This document shows positions 45,751-55,101 of a stretch of DNA of 64,000 nt, piece by piece. Source of the stretch: Planctomycetota bacterium. GTDB taxonomy: Bacteria > Planctomycetota > Brocadiia > SM23-32 > JAKLEA01. The notes under the pieces are model-generated. The model was not told the origin of the DNA. It ran no database searches and was given only the letters and a program-made list of their open reading frames with translations. The stretch covers positions 1 to 64,000 of the forward strand of contig JAKLEA010000011.1 in NCBI GenBank assembly GCA_022711755.1. The letters run 5' to 3'. The translations under genes were made by a program, and so were the position numbers. Each line of letters opens with the position of its first letter. Positions within the stretch are counted from its first letter, which is position 1.

Positions 45751-46119
45751 ATGGGAACGTTCTACACATGCTGCAAGGTTGAGAACCATGTGGACAGGTC
45801 AAAGTCCGTTCGCATGCCGAAACTCATTGTGGATACCGGAAGCGAGCACACCTGGATTCCCGCGACCGCGCTTGAACGCATCGGGGTGAAGCGGGAGAAG
45901 AAGGACGTTCGATTCGTCATGGCTAACGGCGAGGTTATAACGCGCAGCATCGGATTCGCCATCCTGCGGGTCGGCGGGAGCTTCACCATTGACGAGGTCG
46001 TTTTCGCCGAACCCGGAGACCTGCTTCTGCTTGGGGCGCGAACACTTGAGGGGCTGAATCTGACCGTTGACGCGGCGCGGAAAAGACTTGTTGCCGCCGG
46101 TCCCGCGCCGGCCGCGTGA
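45751..46119 (+). CDS. retropepsin-like aspartic protease
   Basis: This 122-aa single-domain protein has the aspartic protease motif LIVDTGSEHTWIP (DTGS) near residue 27, a flap-like FVMANGEVITRSIGFAILRVG and the closing LLLGARTLEGLNLTVD. This matches small bacterial clan AA proteins that work as homodimers. No signal or membrane segment. ATG 45751 gives the MGTF start usual in this group, although it would be leaderless from the visible promoter. No partner gene is obvious. Confidence 0.85.
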   Translation: MGTFYTCCKVENHVDRSKSVRMPKLIVDTGSEHTWIPATALERIGVKREKKDVRFVMANGEVITRSIGFAILRVGGSFTIDEVVFAEPGDLLLLGARTLEGLNLTVDAARKRLVAAGPAPAA

Positions 46120-46243
46120 TTCAGCCGCGCACTGGAACGGCCGTCGCTTGCCTGACTCCGGCGCGGGAGCTTGGATACATCATTTCGACCGTGAAACGAA
46201 TCCGCGAGAGTCGGTGTTAGATGGAAGATACTGTTGCAGAGAA

Positions 46244-47059
46244 ATGATCTCACCGCGCGAAATCAATAGGCTCGTAGAAAATTATATTGGTACCCATGAG
46301 GGATACCTTAACCACTTTACCTATAGTAAACATGATAAATTCTACCACGTCTACTGTGACTTGGATGTCGACGTCCAAGCGTATCGAAACAAGTGTGGCA
46401 CGACGCGAAAAGCCTTCGTGCAGATTCTGAAAGACTCTCAACCAAGGGACCAAGCAAGAATCATCAGGGGTGTCTTCGAGATGATACCACCACCGGATGA
46501 AGATACAGATGCGGAAAGTCGGGAAAAGATTATTTTACACAAGGAACTGCTTGCAGTCGCATGCCGATTGGAAGCGAATGGCCAAGTAGACTCACCTGGG
46601 ATTCAAGACACGAGCGAGACTGTATATGAGGCACTCAAGGATGCAGAAATGCTACTGCGTACCCGTGGTCCAGTGAGCGCAGTAGACCGTGCTCATACCG
46701 CTTTACATGGATACTTGAAGAAACTCTGCCTTGCTCGCGGGAAGGAAATACCATCGGATGCCTCCCTAACAGCCACCTTCAAAGTACTTCGTGACCAGTC
46801 TACAGATTTTCTTGTTGCCACAGTACATGATGGTGAAACCAAGAAGGTGATTGGAGCAATAGCAACAATTCTTGATAGTATGAATACAATCCGAAATAGA
46901 GGAACGCTTGTGCATCCGAATGAAGTGCTTTTAGATGCTCCAGAAGCAATGCTCTACGTGAATCTTTCACGGACATTTCTAACATACATCGAATCGAAGA
47001 CGGGGAAATTCGGACGTTCGAAGTACAAGGAGTGCAGAAAGGAGAATCCACAACCGTAA
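46244..47059 (+). CDS. abortive-infection-family protein (Abi_C domain)
   Basis: This 271-aa soluble protein has a unique N-terminal part and, from about residue 135, a C-terminal region recognised as the abortive infection C-terminal domain: GPVSAVDRAHTALHGYLKKLC, LTATFKVL, NTIRNRGTLVHPNE and AMLYVNLSRTFLTYIESKTG. Such proteins are linked to phage defence, usually as one-gene systems. ATG 46244 is chosen; the frame runs upstream to 46067 through sequence that overlaps the protease gene. The gene is AT-richer than both neighbours, pointing to recent acquisition. The phage target and killing mechanism are unknown. Confidence 0.83.
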   Translation: MISPREINRLVENYIGTHEGYLNHFTYSKHDKFYHVYCDLDVDVQAYRNKCGTTRKAFVQILKDSQPRDQARIIRGVFEMIPPPDEDTDAESREKIILHKELLAVACRLEANGQVDSPGIQDTSETVYEALKDAEMLLRTRGPVSAVDRAHTALHGYLKKLCLARGKEIPSDASLTATFKVLRDQSTDFLVATVHDGETKKVIGAIATILDSMNTIRNRGTLVHPNEVLLDAPEAMLYVNLSRTFLTYIESKTGKFGRSKYKECRKENPQP

Positions 47060-47223
47060 AATCCGGACGACGACGCGGACTCTTGACTTGGCAACTTTCT
47101 CATTCAAACCGATATTCCTTCCCTGCTGCTGATGTATCGTAACTAAGCCTTAACACTTGGAATGCAGTGGGATGGCGTGTTCCCTGTATAAACTTGCTAC
47201 ATATTCGACCCGACGGGGCTACA

Positions 47224-48618
47224 ATGGCGCGACATATGAGCGCATTTGACAAAATCGGGCGTCTGTTCATGCCCGGCGCGAAGGACCTGACCGATGGCCC
47301 GGTGGTTGCGGCCATCATCGCCCTCGCCGTGCCGAACATGATCGGCGGACTGCTCTTCCAGGCCCTGTCGCTGACGGACATGTGGTTCGTCGGCAGGCTG
47401 GGCACCGCCGCCATCGCCGCCGTCGGCGTCAGCCGTCCAGTCATATTCTTCCTCGTGACATTTTTTGCCGGCGTGGGGGTGGCAACCACGGCGATCATCT
47501 CGCGCGCCGTCGGCGAAGGGAATATGCGCAAGGCCGGCCACGGCGCGACCCAGGCGCTCATCCTCTCCATGCTGGCATCCGTCGCGGTCACCATTGCCGG
47601 GATGCTGCTTGCTCCGGGCATCGTGCTGCGGATGGGGGCGAAACCGGAGGTCTATCCCCTTGCCGTCTCCTACATGCGGATAACCTTCCTGGGATTCTGC
47701 ACCATGTTCGGCATGTGGGTAATCGGCGCGATCCTGAGGGCGGCGGGGGACTCCATGACGCCCCTCCTGCTGATGCTCGCTTCCGTTCTGATAAACGTCG
47801 TGCTTGATCCGATCATGATATTCGGTCTTCTGGGTTTCCCGAAAATGGGCGTCGCCGGCTCGGCGCTTGCGACGCTCATCTCGCAGGCAATCTCGTGCGC
47901 AATCGGACTGAGCCTGCTGCGGCGGGGGAGCCTGAGCGTTCGCATCGGAATTGACGGGTATAAACCGGATTTCCCCGTGATGTGGAGATTCTTCGCCATC
48001 GGCATGCCGAGTTCCCTGCAGATGATGCTGCGAAGCGCGATGGATATCGTCATGATGAGTATTGTCGCCGGATTCGGCACGGCGGTCATAGCGGGTTATT
48101 CGGTCGGTCTGAACGTGAGGATGATCGCGCTGACCATGGGTTTCGGCATTTCCGGGGCCTGCGCGACGATGGTGGGGCAATGCCTCGGAGCCGGCAAGCC
48201 CGACCGCGCGGAGAAGAGCGCGATAAAGTCGTCCCTATTAGCTTGCGGGTTCATGAGCGCAATCGCCCTTGCCTCAATTCTTTTCGCGCCGTGGATAATT
48301 CGGATATTCGATCCCTCCGAATCAGTCGTCGAGGCCGGCAGGTCCTTCCTGCGGATTTCATCCTACGGGCTTGTAACGGCGTCATTCGGCATAGTTCTCA
48401 GCAACGCGCTCAACGGCGCGGGGGACACGGTCTCCCCGATGGTTATAACATTCATCGGGCTTTGGGTCGTTCAGGTTCCGCTGGCCGTGTTGCTTTCGCG
48501 CGCACCGAGCCTGCAGGAAAAGGGCATCTGGTATGCATGGGTGATCGCGTCCCTGGTCCAGAGCGTGATGGTGGGTTACTGGTTCTCACTGGGGAGGTGG
48601 AAGGCCAGGAAGGTTTGA
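47224..48618 (+). CDS. MATE-family efflux transporter
   Basis: This 464-aa transporter has twelve hydrophobic segments in two similar halves. ALAVPNMIGGLLFQALSLTDMWFVGRLGTAAIAAVGV and MLRSAMDIVMMSIVAGFGTAVIAGYSVG are the paired TM1 and TM7 signatures. VIGAILRAAGDSMTPL and SNALNGAGDTVSPMV are the paired later motifs. It likely exports cationic drugs or metabolites with Na+ or H+. ATG 47224 is used; ATG 47236 is also possible. Its 3' end overlaps the convergent membrane protein gene by 33 bases. Confidence 0.94.
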   Translation: MARHMSAFDKIGRLFMPGAKDLTDGPVVAAIIALAVPNMIGGLLFQALSLTDMWFVGRLGTAAIAAVGVSRPVIFFLVTFFAGVGVATTAIISRAVGEGNMRKAGHGATQALILSMLASVAVTIAGMLLAPGIVLRMGAKPEVYPLAVSYMRITFLGFCTMFGMWVIGAILRAAGDSMTPLLLMLASVLINVVLDPIMIFGLLGFPKMGVAGSALATLISQAISCAIGLSLLRRGSLSVRIGIDGYKPDFPVMWRFFAIGMPSSLQMMLRSAMDIVMMSIVAGFGTAVIAGYSVGLNVRMIALTMGFGISGACATMVGQCLGAGKPDRAEKSAIKSSLLACGFMSAIALASILFAPWIIRIFDPSESVVEAGRSFLRISSYGLVTASFGIVLSNALNGAGDTVSPMVITFIGLWVVQVPLAVLLSRAPSLQEKGIWYAWVIASLVQSVMVGYWFSLGRWKARKV

Positions 48619-50379
48619 TGGATATGTTTTATGTGCCGCCCTTCGCGTTTTTGTGTTGATATGATTCTCTGGCCGGCTCATTCCCGCCGGCGGATTCACT
48701 ATGTCCGGCGGAAGAGGCGTCTCGACCGGCACGCTATTGAGAGTGGGGAAGAAATGTTCCGGTTCCTGCCCGGAAATTCGAGTAGCCGTCGCTCTCAGTG
48801 ATTCAATGTTCTCAGCGGACAACATGCCTTCCCTGACGAAGAGCGTCGCGGTTTCATCCCCGTATAATTTAACCCAGGTCAGCCGTGTCAGCGGCGGGCG
48901 CGCTTTCTCAGCCAGCAGGCCTGCCACTTTCCGCCGCGATCCGACCAGAATCATATCGGTTTCGTATTTCTCCGGTATGGAAAGGGTCTCATCTGTCGGG
49001 ACATCATGAAAGAACTTCAGATTGTCCGCGATCACGTCAAGCGGGTAGACGGTGTCGTAACGCCCGTCCTTGCCCACCTTGCACCGGTCGCCGAGTTGCC
49101 AGATGAGGTATTCGCCGGATCCGTATTCGCAAAAGATATTCCCCTTTAACCCGGCTTCTCTGATGAACCTGCACGCGTTGACCGGAATGTCGTCCGTAAG
49201 CCTCAGGCGCGGCAGGAGGTCCGCCGAGTTCATGCAGACGGCAAACAGACACATGCCGCACAGGATTGCAAGGAGCGAGAACATCATGCGCTGCGCGGCG
49301 CGAGGCATGGCTTTCCATGAGGTGGTCCTGCTGGAGAGGCGATCCGCGAGCGCGTCCGCAAAAAACGGCGCGAGCATGATGACCGATAGCGGCACATGGC
49401 GCGCGCCGTGATACGGAATGAGCATGCCGACGACGGCGATGATGATGGCGGTCGGCGAACGGCGCTTTGCCTGCTGCGCCGCGAAGAAGACAAGGAAGAT
49501 CGCGGAGAAAATGTAATATGCAAGATATGCCAGTTTTCCCGGCGGGAAGGGAATCGGCATCCAGTCGAGTATGTATTTGCGGGTGTATGGATTGTCCAGC
49601 GCGCGGAAGAAAGTCCGCCAGAGGTCGAGACCGATTGGATTGATAAGCGATGCCGCGCCGCTCAGCAGTCCCGCGGCAGCCAGCGCGGCGAGTCGCCTGA
49701 GCATTGCCGGACGCGACTCGGATCCGGCAGTAAAGCACTCAAAACACCCGCCGATGAAATACAGGAAGCTCAGCCCAAGTCCAGCCATGAAGCCGCCGTG
49801 GGCGTTGGCCCAGGGGATGATTATCACTGGAAGGAGGAGCAGGCGCTTCCAGCCGCCCGTCGCGCGCGAACTGAAGAGAATCCAAGAGAAGACCGCGAAA
49901 CAGACGTACGTGTAAAGCTGCGGCCTGATCTGAAGGTAATACGAGAGAATAAGAACCGAAAACAGAAGAACAAATATCCTGACCGGCGGCGAGCCGGAGA
50001 CCAGCCGCAGGCTCAGCCAGACGAATAACGCCGCGCCAAGCCCCATCAGCATGTTTGCCGCAATGAGGCCGATAACTCCGGAGTGTTCATAAACAAGCCA
50101 GAACGTCGCCTCGAACAACGGCTCATGGCCGTGCCATACGCGCCCGCGCGCCGTATAGGAATAAGGATCGCGCGTCAGAACCCGCCCGGCCCGGATGTAA
50201 TCCCTGCCGAACGCCAGGTGGCCCCAAAGGTCATGGTCCGCCCATCGCGGGCCGTAGCAGAGCGCGGCCGCCATGATCCACGCCCCGGCCCAGAGGATGA
50301 TCCAGCCGCCTTCGGGACTGGATTTCCTGCCCTCGGTCACGGTGGCGACCGTCCCCGTAGTCTCGCCCGCATCAGGCAT
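48586..50379 (-). CDS. GT-C-like polytopic membrane protein
   Basis: This 597-aa protein has about eleven hydrophobic segments up to residue ~400 and a soluble C-terminal part. The first outside loop contains DHDLWGHLAFGRDYIRAG and RDPYSYT, a pattern with an early acidic pair seen in GT-C glycosyltransferases and related proteins that use lipid-linked sugars. The C-terminal domain shows GNIFCEYGSGEYLIWQL and the run ending in a proline-rich tail. Exact family not assigned. It follows the TIM-barrel isomerase gene by 12 bases. Confidence 0.75.
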   Translation of the reverse strand: MPDAGETTGTVATVTEGRKSSPEGGWIILWAGAWIMAAALCYGPRWADHDLWGHLAFGRDYIRAGRVLTRDPYSYTARGRVWHGHEPLFEATFWLVYEHSGVIGLIAANMLMGLGAALFVWLSLRLVSGSPPVRIFVLLFSVLILSYYLQIRPQLYTYVCFAVFSWILFSSRATGGWKRLLLLPVIIIPWANAHGGFMAGLGLSFLYFIGGCFECFTAGSESRPAMLRRLAALAAAGLLSGAASLINPIGLDLWRTFFRALDNPYTRKYILDWMPIPFPPGKLAYLAYYIFSAIFLVFFAAQQAKRRSPTAIIIAVVGMLIPYHGARHVPLSVIMLAPFFADALADRLSSRTTSWKAMPRAAQRMMFSLLAILCGMCLFAVCMNSADLLPRLRLTDDIPVNACRFIREAGLKGNIFCEYGSGEYLIWQLGDRCKVGKDGRYDTVYPLDVIADNLKFFHDVPTDETLSIPEKYETDMILVGSRRKVAGLLAEKARPPLTRLTWVKLYGDETATLFVREGMLSAENIESLRATATRISGQEPEHFFPTLNSVPVETPLPPDIVNPPAGMSRPENHINTKTRRAAHKTYPSNLPGLPPPQ

Positions 50380-50391
50380 GGGATTGACGGG

Positions 50392-51159
50392 TCATCTTGT
50401 CAGTTGCGCCCAGAGCGCGCGGTAATACTTGAAGAATCGCTCCGGATCGGGATTGCCCTGTATTTCGGCAAGGGTGAACCTGTCGCCGTAGCCGTTTGCC
50501 TTCAGGAGATCGAAAAGCTCCTTCCACGGATAGGCGGTTATCAGCTCGTTGATGTGGACCGATCTGATCCACGGTTTGAGCAGGTCGAAGGCCCACCTGA
50601 TCGAGCCTTTTTCGTCCGGTTCCCCGCCGTTGGAGTTCCAGCAGGCGAAGCAGTTGGGATGGTCGGCCTGTTTCAGAATGGAGTGCATGTTGCGCGGGTC
50701 GCTCGTTTCGCGCCCGTGGACCTCCATCCACAGCTCGATGCCGTTCTTCGCTCCGTATTCGCCGCATTGCCGGTAGGCCAGGGCTATCTGCTCCAGCGTC
50801 TTTTCCTTCGGCACGCCATCAGCGACCTTCAGCCCGTTCGGCCTCACCTTCACGCCTTTCGCGCCGAGATCGCGCGCAAGGTCAACAAACGCGTTCGTAA
50901 GCTCGATGTTCTTCTTGACCTCGTAGGGGTCCTTAGAGTGAAACTCGCATGCCGTCCCAAGGCCCCAGAGGACGATTCCGGAATCCTGGATCGTCTTTTT
51001 CACGGCATCCCGCGCCGCCTTGTCGAGGCTCACTTCCACGCCGTGCTTGTGGGTTGTGCGGAGTTCGACGCCCTCCGCGCCGGTCTTCTTGCAGAGATCA
51101 AGCAATTGCGGGAGGGTCATCTCCGCGCCGATCATGTATGTCACGATTCCTAATCTCAT
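50392..51159 (-). CDS. sugar phosphate isomerase/epimerase-family TIM barrel
   Basis: This 255-aa cytoplasmic xylose-isomerase-like TIM barrel shows MRLGIVTYMIG, GVELRTTHKHGVEV, GVKVRPNGL, ELWMEVHGRET, NCFACWNSNGGEP, RSVHINEL and FTLAEIQGNP, whose Glu, His and Asp positions would hold a metal. Of two candidate starts, ATG 51159 leaves nine bases after AAAGGAG, whereas ATG 51168 would abut it. Substrate unknown. It is probably co-transcribed with the membrane protein downstream. Confidence 0.88.
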   Translation of the reverse strand: MRLGIVTYMIGAEMTLPQLLDLCKKTGAEGVELRTTHKHGVEVSLDKAARDAVKKTIQDSGIVLWGLGTACEFHSKDPYEVKKNIELTNAFVDLARDLGAKGVKVRPNGLKVADGVPKEKTLEQIALAYRQCGEYGAKNGIELWMEVHGRETSDPRNMHSILKQADHPNCFACWNSNGGEPDEKGSIRWAFDLLKPWIRSVHINELITAYPWKELFDLLKANGYGDRFTLAEIQGNPDPERFFKYYRALWAQLTR

Positions 51160-51472
51160 TTTCCGCATCTCCTTTCGTAACCCAATCCGGCTAAATGCTC
51201 GCTGGAATGTCGCTTGAGTCATATTAGAACAGACCGCGGCCGGATTCCAGAAGCGTTTCTGATCGTTGGTGAAGGACCGGCCGATCCCTCCCGCGATTAT
51301 TAGCCTGAAATAATGGCCCTGCCGTGTTATATTGCCCACGCGGCAGAGGTCTGAAAGCATAAAATTCAAGGGACGATACGCTTATGATGCGCCTGTGGAA
51401 TTCATGCGTACTTCCGGAGATGCGCGGGGTTCGGCGATGATTCATGGGCGAGAATGAGGGGAGATCAAGGTT
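51160..51472. other. 313-base divergent intergenic region
   Basis: This separates the minus-strand isomerase gene from the plus-strand membrane protein gene. Apart from the candidate plus-strand promoter at 51305-51333 and the AAAGGAG of the isomerase gene, nothing was recognised. Confidence 0.6.
51305..51333 (+). promoter_or_regulatory. putative promoter
   Basis: CTGAAA (51305-51310) and TATATT (51328-51333, five of six consensus bases) are 17 bases apart, about 140 bases before the ATG at 51473. Confidence 0.35.
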
Positions 51473-52120
51473 ATGTTCTTTCGGCGATATCCGCGCAAGA
51501 GCAGTAATTTCTGGTCATTTAAAATCATCGGCTTCATATTCATGATCAGCCTCATCGCCTTTGTTCTTGTAATCCCTTCGAAGTTGCCGGGGCCGGCAAT
51601 CGCCCATCAGAATGACGGAGCCACAACTTATATCTTCGTATCAGCATCGGAGCAGATTCTCGGAACACTGGCGTTCATCCTGTTCTGCATTGGAGCGATG
51701 CTGTCATCTGGTTTGTTCGAGATCGGATACGGCGACAGGCCTGACACGCAGGTCATGGCCGGCGCGGCGCTTCTGAGCGCGGCGGCGGGCATAGCCCTCG
51801 GTTTTCTTCTCGCGGAGCTTGTTGAAGGCCCGCTTGGCCGCTTCCGCGCAGTTTCCGTGTCCGGGGATGATGTAGCGCTTATCCGGATGATGGATAAGAC
51901 CGTTTTGAAGCGTTCCGACATTGCCCAGGTAACCGAGAAGAAAGTCCGCTCCAGGCGTTCTTCGCATGTCTGTCTGGAAATCAAAGAACAGGGAGGCAAA
52001 CTTTACAGGAGCGTCCCCCTGCGTTCGCGTTTTGGCCGACCACAGGGATATCGCGAGACGCTCGACGCTCTACAGTCGGAACTGGGCGACATCGCGCCGG
52101 GTTCCCTGCCGCCCTCCTGA
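51473..52120 (+). CDS. small membrane protein of unknown function
   Basis: This 215-aa protein has three hydrophobic segments: ~17-35, ~60-80 and ~93-112. A C-terminal soluble part of ~95 residues with a beta-rich pattern follows (VSVSGDDVALIRMMDKTVLKRSDIAQV). GGGGAGATC precedes ATG 51473. It lies 18 bases upstream of the large lipoprotein gene, suggesting co-transcription. No family recognised. Confidence 0.65.
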   Translation: MFFRRYPRKSSNFWSFKIIGFIFMISLIAFVLVIPSKLPGPAIAHQNDGATTYIFVSASEQILGTLAFILFCIGAMLSSGLFEIGYGDRPDTQVMAGAALLSAAAGIALGFLLAELVEGPLGRFRAVSVSGDDVALIRMMDKTVLKRSDIAQVTEKKVRSRRSSHVCLEIKEQGGKLYRSVPLRSRFGRPQGYRETLDALQSELGDIAPGSLPPS

Positions 52121-52138
52121 CCGAAAGGATGGAATGCA

Positions 52139-54994
52139 ATGTCCAAAATGACTCCGCTGAGTCTTCTCGTAGTCTGCGCGGCGTTGAACGCGTCCTCATG
52201 CAAGCCTCGGAAACCGGTCCCCGGCGCAGCCGTACCCTCGAAGGAAGCTCCCATCGTCATCGAGAACCTATGCGTCCGTTACGAGATTGACGCGGATGCA
52301 AAGAGTCTGCGTTTCGTGGACAAACGCGACGGGAAGGACTACCTGAAGGCGGCAGACGCCCCGGTCTTCGCCTCAATCCGTAAGAGCGGCCAATCCATCC
52401 CCGCCACCTCTGCGAAACTTGAAAACGGAATCCTGACCATTGTGTTTGGAACGTCAGGAGCGCAGGCCGCAATCCGCGTTCAGACTTTCGACCGCTACTT
52501 CCAGTTTGACGTGACGTCAGTCTCCGGGGAGCCGGATGAATTGACGCTCCTTGACGCCGCATTAAACCTGAAAGGCAAGCTCGACGATCCGTTCGCCTGC
52601 TGCGCGCTGGCCTTGAACCTGAAGACCAACGTGCCGGAAGTGCCCGGCCCGAATAATCGCCTGCGCGCCTCCTGCGCGAAGCGCTTCGGCATGGAAGGGG
52701 CCAAAGTCGCAGTCATCGCGTGTCCCGCGGACCAGTTGCGCGACGTGATGAAGGAGGTCGTAACCGCAGCCGACGAGCTTCCGCGCTCCAATATAGGCGG
52801 GCCGTGGGCAATGGACGCCGACATCAGCAGAGGCTCCTATCTCTTCGACTTCGGCTCCATCACCGAGAAGACTGTTGACGTGTGGATTGAACTGGCCAAA
52901 AGTTTGGGACTGAATCAGATTGATTTCCACACCGGCCACTCGCTCCGCTTCGGCGATTGCAAGCCCAATCCCGACCTGTTCCCTAACGGGCGCGCCAGCG
53001 TGAAGGCGGTTATTGACAAGCTTCACGCCGCAGGCATCTCCGCAGGACTTCACACATACGCATTCTTCATGGCCCGCAACACGCCGTGGATAACGCCGGT
53101 TCCCGATTCGCGCCTCGGGAAGGACGCGACTTTCACGCTTGCGCAGGATATCGCAGCGGATGCCGCCGATGTGCCCGTGGTCGAGACGACCGAGAAAATG
53201 TCCGTCATCACAGGTTTCTTTGTCCGCAACAGCGTGACGCTTCAGATTGACGACGAGTTGATCACCTACTCGGAGATTTCGAAGCAGGCCCCGTTCGCTT
53301 TCACTAAATGTGCCCGCGGCGCGTGGGGCACGAAGTCCGCGCCGCACGCGAAGGGGGCGAAGGTCCACCACATCAAGGAGTGCTTCGGACTCTTCGCGCC
53401 GGACGCGGACAGCACGCTCCTGGCGGAGATCGCAGCCTGCACGGCGGACACCTTCAACGAGTGCGGCTTCGACATGATTTACCTGGACGCGCTGGACGGG
53501 GAGGACATTCTCGGCGGCTCCGAAAACTCATGGCACTACGGCTCGAAGTTTGTGTTCGAGATCGCCAACCGGCTCAAGAAACCGGCGCTTTTCGAGATGA
53601 GCACGTTCCATCATCATCTCTGGTACGTCCGCACCCGCATGGGCGCATGGGATCACCCCACGCGCGCGCACAAGCGATTCATTGACGAACACTGCGATGC
53701 CAATCGCAAGGGCGCCGGGATGTTCCTGCCCATGAACCTGGGATGGTGGGCCGTCCAGACGTGGGGCAAGGGCAACGCGACCTTCCAGTCCGAACCGACA
53801 TATCCCGACGACATCGAGTATCTGCTCGGCAAGTGCCTGGGCAATGACATGGGGCTTGCGCTGATGGGCGTCAATCCTGACAGCCTGAAATCCGTGCCGG
53901 CCTATCAACGCCTCGCGCCGATATTCCGTCAGTACGAGGAACTGCGCCGCGGCAAATACTTCCCCGAATCGGTGAAAAAGCGCCTGAGCGTTCCGGGCGC
54001 GGAATTCACGCTGGAGAAGGCCGGCGATAAGTGGCAGTTCCGTGAGGTCCAATACTCAAAGCACAAGGTGCATGGCATGGACGGATGGAGCAACGCGTGG
54101 ACCGTCAGGAACCGCTTTGCGGAACAGCCCGTGCAGTTCCGCATCGAGGCGCTGATGGCCGCCAAGGCTTACGACGATCCGCAGAGCCTGACAATCGAGG
54201 ACTTCGGCAAGCTCGACGCCTACTCCGAACAGGGAGCGGCCGGCGGCGTCACGCTGGACATGGCGGCGTCAACCGACAACGTCAAGGCTGGCTCCGCAAG
54301 CGCGGCGCTGACGTTAGCAAATTCCGGCTCCGGCGCGGTCGGCGCGTGGGCGCGCAAGGGGCGCAGGTTCGAGCCGCTGCTGAACATAGGCGACAAGCCG
54401 GCGCTGGGCGTCTGGGTTCACGGCGACGGTCAGGGGGAGGTCATAAACCTTCAGACCAGGGCGCCGCAGCACCTGTCCTTCGGCGTTTCAGATCGCTATA
54501 TCCCGGTGGACTTCACCGGCTGGCGATACTTCGAGCTGGTGGAGAACGAGGGCGACCGCGTAAAGGATTACGCATGGCCTTACGCTAACCCGTATCTTGT
54601 CTACCGCGAGCACGTGGATTTCTCCAAGATCGAGTCGCTCACGGTCTGGGTCAACAATGCCCCCCCGGGTAAGAAGGCCTCATGTTGCATCAGCCCAATC
54701 AAGGCTCTGCCGATTGTGAGCGCCAGGATAAAGAACCCGAAAATCGCTATCGGCGGGAAGACTCTCACGCTGCCGGTTGAGATCGAGTCCGGAAGCTACC
54801 TGGAGTTCCGCTCGATGACGGATTGCAAGCTCTACGGCCCCGGCGGGGAACTGCTTGGCGAAGTTAAGCCGGTCGGGGACGTCCCGACGCTGTCCGCCGG
54901 GGACAACGCCGTGCGGTTCGAATGCGAATCGCCCTCCGGCCTCCAGCCCCGCGCCAACGTCATGATGATTGCGATGGGAGACGTGGTGAAGTAG
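52139..54994 (+). CDS. exported TIM-barrel glycosidase-like lipoprotein
   Basis: This 951-aa protein has a lipoprotein signal with LNASSC near residue 21. A beta-sandwich (~35-200) precedes a TIM-barrel-like region with NQIDFHTGHSLRFGD, GISAGLHTYAFFM, a strand ending DMIYLDALDGEDILGG and ALFEMSTFHHHLWYVRTRMG. Acidic residues in YLDALDGED are placed like a catalytic pair. Two more beta-sandwich domains follow (~640-770, ~780-950), probably carbohydrate-binding. An insertion (~360-410) lies inside the barrel. Family not assigned; likely a glycoside hydrolase or lyase for a complex polysaccharide. AAAGGATGGA precedes ATG 52139. Confidence 0.72.
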   Translation: MSKMTPLSLLVVCAALNASSCKPRKPVPGAAVPSKEAPIVIENLCVRYEIDADAKSLRFVDKRDGKDYLKAADAPVFASIRKSGQSIPATSAKLENGILTIVFGTSGAQAAIRVQTFDRYFQFDVTSVSGEPDELTLLDAALNLKGKLDDPFACCALALNLKTNVPEVPGPNNRLRASCAKRFGMEGAKVAVIACPADQLRDVMKEVVTAADELPRSNIGGPWAMDADISRGSYLFDFGSITEKTVDVWIELAKSLGLNQIDFHTGHSLRFGDCKPNPDLFPNGRASVKAVIDKLHAAGISAGLHTYAFFMARNTPWITPVPDSRLGKDATFTLAQDIAADAADVPVVETTEKMSVITGFFVRNSVTLQIDDELITYSEISKQAPFAFTKCARGAWGTKSAPHAKGAKVHHIKECFGLFAPDADSTLLAEIAACTADTFNECGFDMIYLDALDGEDILGGSENSWHYGSKFVFEIANRLKKPALFEMSTFHHHLWYVRTRMGAWDHPTRAHKRFIDEHCDANRKGAGMFLPMNLGWWAVQTWGKGNATFQSEPTYPDDIEYLLGKCLGNDMGLALMGVNPDSLKSVPAYQRLAPIFRQYEELRRGKYFPESVKKRLSVPGAEFTLEKAGDKWQFREVQYSKHKVHGMDGWSNAWTVRNRFAEQPVQFRIEALMAAKAYDDPQSLTIEDFGKLDAYSEQGAAGGVTLDMAASTDNVKAGSASAALTLANSGSGAVGAWARKGRRFEPLLNIGDKPALGVWVHGDGQGEVINLQTRAPQHLSFGVSDRYIPVDFTGWRYFELVENEGDRVKDYAWPYANPYLVYREHVDFSKIESLTVWVNNAPPGKKASCCISPIKALPIVSARIKNPKIAIGGKTLTLPVEIESGSYLEFRSMTDCKLYGPGGELLGEVKPVGDVPTLSAGDNAVRFECESPSGLQPRANVMMIAMGDVVK

Positions 54995-55101
54995 CAGAAA
55001 ATTAACGCGCATAACGCGGCAGGATATGGCGCACAACCATTTGTGCAGGCCACCCGGCGGAATATGATGGCGCAAGTCATGCTTGCCAACGCCAATTGAA
55101 A

